From REEB506 sp049317545 (GTDB lineage: Bacteria > Pseudomonadota > Alphaproteobacteria > Caulobacterales > Aquidulcibacteraceae): a stretch of 7,290 bases of DNA. The position numbers and the translations under genes are program-made. Location of the stretch: the NCBI GenBank assembly GCA_049317545.1, contig JBMOIB010000140.1, positions 1 through 7,290 on the forward strand, in the 5' to 3' direction. A model generated the notes under the pieces. That model was not told where the DNA came from, ran no database searches, and worked only from the letters and a program-made list of their open reading frames with translations. Of the stretch, positions 5,951 to 7,290 are shown piece by piece (the first letter of the stretch is position 1; every line of letters starts with the position of its first letter).

Positions 5951-7290
5951 ATGAACCGGAATGTGATTCTGGCCGCTGCCATTTCTCTGGTGGTCGGGCT
6001 TTGGGGCGGCCTCGTGCTCGCCCGCGTCGGCGGCGGCGAAGGGCCGGGCCTCCTGCAGGCGGCGGTCCGCAACGCGTCCGGCGTGCGATCGGCCGATGCG
6101 CCGCGCCTTGGACCCAAGATCGTCGACGGCATGGCCTTCATGGCGCTGCGGATCGACACGGCGGGCGAGGCGCCCAAGGCCTGCCTGGAATTCAGCGAGC
6201 CCCTTTCGACCGATCCGAACGTCAATTACCAGGATTACATCGCCCTCGACCCCGCAGCGCCGGCGGCTTTCGAGGCGAACGGCCAGCTCCTGTGCCTTGC
6301 TGGCCTTCCGTATGACGTTGATCGCCAGGTCACGATCAAGGCCGGCTTGCCGGCCGCCAGCGGCAACACCACGGACCGCGACGAAACCCTCACGCTCTCG
6401 TTCGGCGACCGGCCGGCCTTCGTCGGCTTCGCCGGTTCCGGCACGATCCTGCCGCGGTCCGAAGCGGACGGCCTCGGAATCGAGACCGTCAACGTCGCGC
6501 AGATGGAAATCGAGGTCCTTCGCGTCGGCGATCGCGCCTTGAGCCGCGAAACCATCGATCCCGGCCAGAGCGTCGCGGAAGGGTCGTGGGACTGGTGGAG
6601 CTACGAAGACGCCGCCCAGGCCACGGGCGTCTCGGTCTTCAAGGGCAAGCTCGACGTCGCGCTCGTCGATCCGAAATCGAAGCGTTCGCGGCGCAACGAA
6701 ACCATCACCACGATCTTCCCGCTCGGCGCCACGCTGAAGGACCTCAAGCCCGGCGCCTACGTCGTCAAGGTCAAGGACACCTCGCCGAGCGCCGGCGCCC
6801 GCGGCCGCGACAATGATCGCCCCGCCGTCGCGTACCGTTGGGTCCTTTCGACCGACATGGCCCTGCAGACCTTCTCCGGCGCGAGCGGCATGGACGTCGT
6901 CGTGCGCTCGCTCAAGTCAGCCCGCCCGATGGTCGGCGCCACCTTGGCGCTAATCGCCGAAAGCAACGAAATCCTGGCCCGCGCCCGCTCCGACGGGGAA
7001 GGCCGCGCCCGCTTCGCCAAGCCTGTCATGGAAGGAACCGGCGCGCTGCGCCCGAAGTACATCATGGCCTATGGCCCCGGCGGCGATTTCACCGCCATGG
7101 ACGTGGACCGCGCGACGCTCGACCTCTCCGACAAGGACGTCGACGGCCGCCGCACGCCTGGCGACGTCGACGCCTACATGTTCACCGAGCGCGGCATTTA
7201 TCGCCCGGGCGAGACCGTCCAGATCACCGGCATGATCCGCGACGCCGCCGGCAAAGCGATCACCAACCGCCAGAGCACGCTCGTCGTCTA
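5951..7290 (+). CDS. Alpha-2-macroglobulin family protein, N-terminal 446 residues (cut by window edge)
   Basis: The frame is open from the ATG at 5951 to the right edge with no stop; family members usually exceed 1,500 residues, so about a quarter is visible. Residues 5-24 (VILAAAISLVVGLWGGLVLA) form a signal peptide or N-terminal anchor with no lipobox cysteine, unlike the lipoprotein form in E. coli. An N-terminal macroglobulin-like region follows, with Cys78 (KACLEFSEPL) and Cys115 (LLCLAGLPY) probably forming a disulfide, then KAGLPAASG, FAGSGTILPRSE and ETVNVAQMEIEVLRV. The family signature FTERGIYRPGETV lies at 411-423. These proteins are periplasmic traps that inhibit attacking proteases; the thioester motif would lie beyond the window. 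AGGGA six bases before the ATG supports the start. A pbpC gene often follows in other genomes and could be looked for to the right. Confidence 0.93.
   Translation, partial: MNRNVILAAAISLVVGLWGGLVLARVGGGEGPGLLQAAVRNASGVRSADAPRLGPKIVDGMAFMALRIDTAGEAPKACLEFSEPLSTDPNVNYQDYIALDPAAPAAFEANGQLLCLAGLPYDVDRQVTIKAGLPAASGNTTDRDETLTLSFGDRPAFVGFAGSGTILPRSEADGLGIETVNVAQMEIEVLRVGDRALSRETIDPGQSVAEGSWDWWSYEDAAQATGVSVFKGKLDVALVDPKSKRSRRNETITTIFPLGATLKDLKPGAYVVKVKDTSPSAGARGRDNDRPAVAYRWVLSTDMALQTFSGASGMDVVVRSLKSARPMVGATLALIAESNEILARARSDGEGRARFAKPVMEGTGALRPKYIMAYGPGGDFTAMDVDRATLDLSDKDVDGRRTPGDVDAYMFTERGIYRPGETVQITGMIRDAAGKAITNRQSTLVV

Noticed and set aside
4875..5954. Plus-strand open frame opposite the SDR gene, reaching the alpha-2-macroglobulin start
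   Set aside because: No domain is recognisable; the SDR on the other strand has all its signature motifs.

Overview
The window is very GC-rich, with strong third-position GC bias. Its gene families (a circularly permuted ATP-grasp with an alpha-E protein and a transglutaminase, a DUF4139 protein, a bacterial alpha-2-macroglobulin) and its GC-rich Shine-Dalgarno sites fit an alphaproteobacterium. That placement is inference; nothing here fixes a genus. I see no RNA gene, insertion sequence, CRISPR array or sign of recent transfer. Coding density is high and every gap between genes is under 200 bases.

Layout. The first 5.8 kb is read entirely from the minus strand. From right to left it holds: an SDR oxidoreductase (4962-5759); a spacer with a notable three-armed GC-rich repeat (4917-4961); a compact three-gene unit of circularly permuted ATP-grasp (3412-4848), alpha-E protein (2483-3412) and transglutaminase-like protease (1640-2458); a translationally coupled pair of CMD-family (887-1534) and VOC-family (356-886) proteins; and the N-terminal part of an exported DUF4139 protein that runs off the left edge (1-268). 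To the right, divergent from the SDR gene across a 191-base spacer, a plus-strand gene encodes the N-terminal 446 residues of an alpha-2-macroglobulin-family protein that runs off the right edge.

How the genes may work together. The ATP-grasp, alpha-E and transglutaminase-like genes form a widely conserved bacterial trio predicted from comparative genomics to be a peptide ligation and cleavage (amidoligase) system. The ATP-grasp would form amide bonds, the transglutaminase-fold enzyme would hydrolyse or transfer them, and alpha-E is a helical partner of unknown activity. The proteasome-like peptidase Anbu, often linked to this trio, is not present on either side within the window. The CMD/VOC pair looks like a separate small catabolic or detoxification operon. 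The alpha-2-macroglobulin would be a periplasmic protease trap.

The most interesting material is the Anbu-less amidoligase operon, the competing-hairpin element in front of it, and a CMD protein whose usual cysteines are replaced while a new CxxC sits just beyond the conserved histidine.
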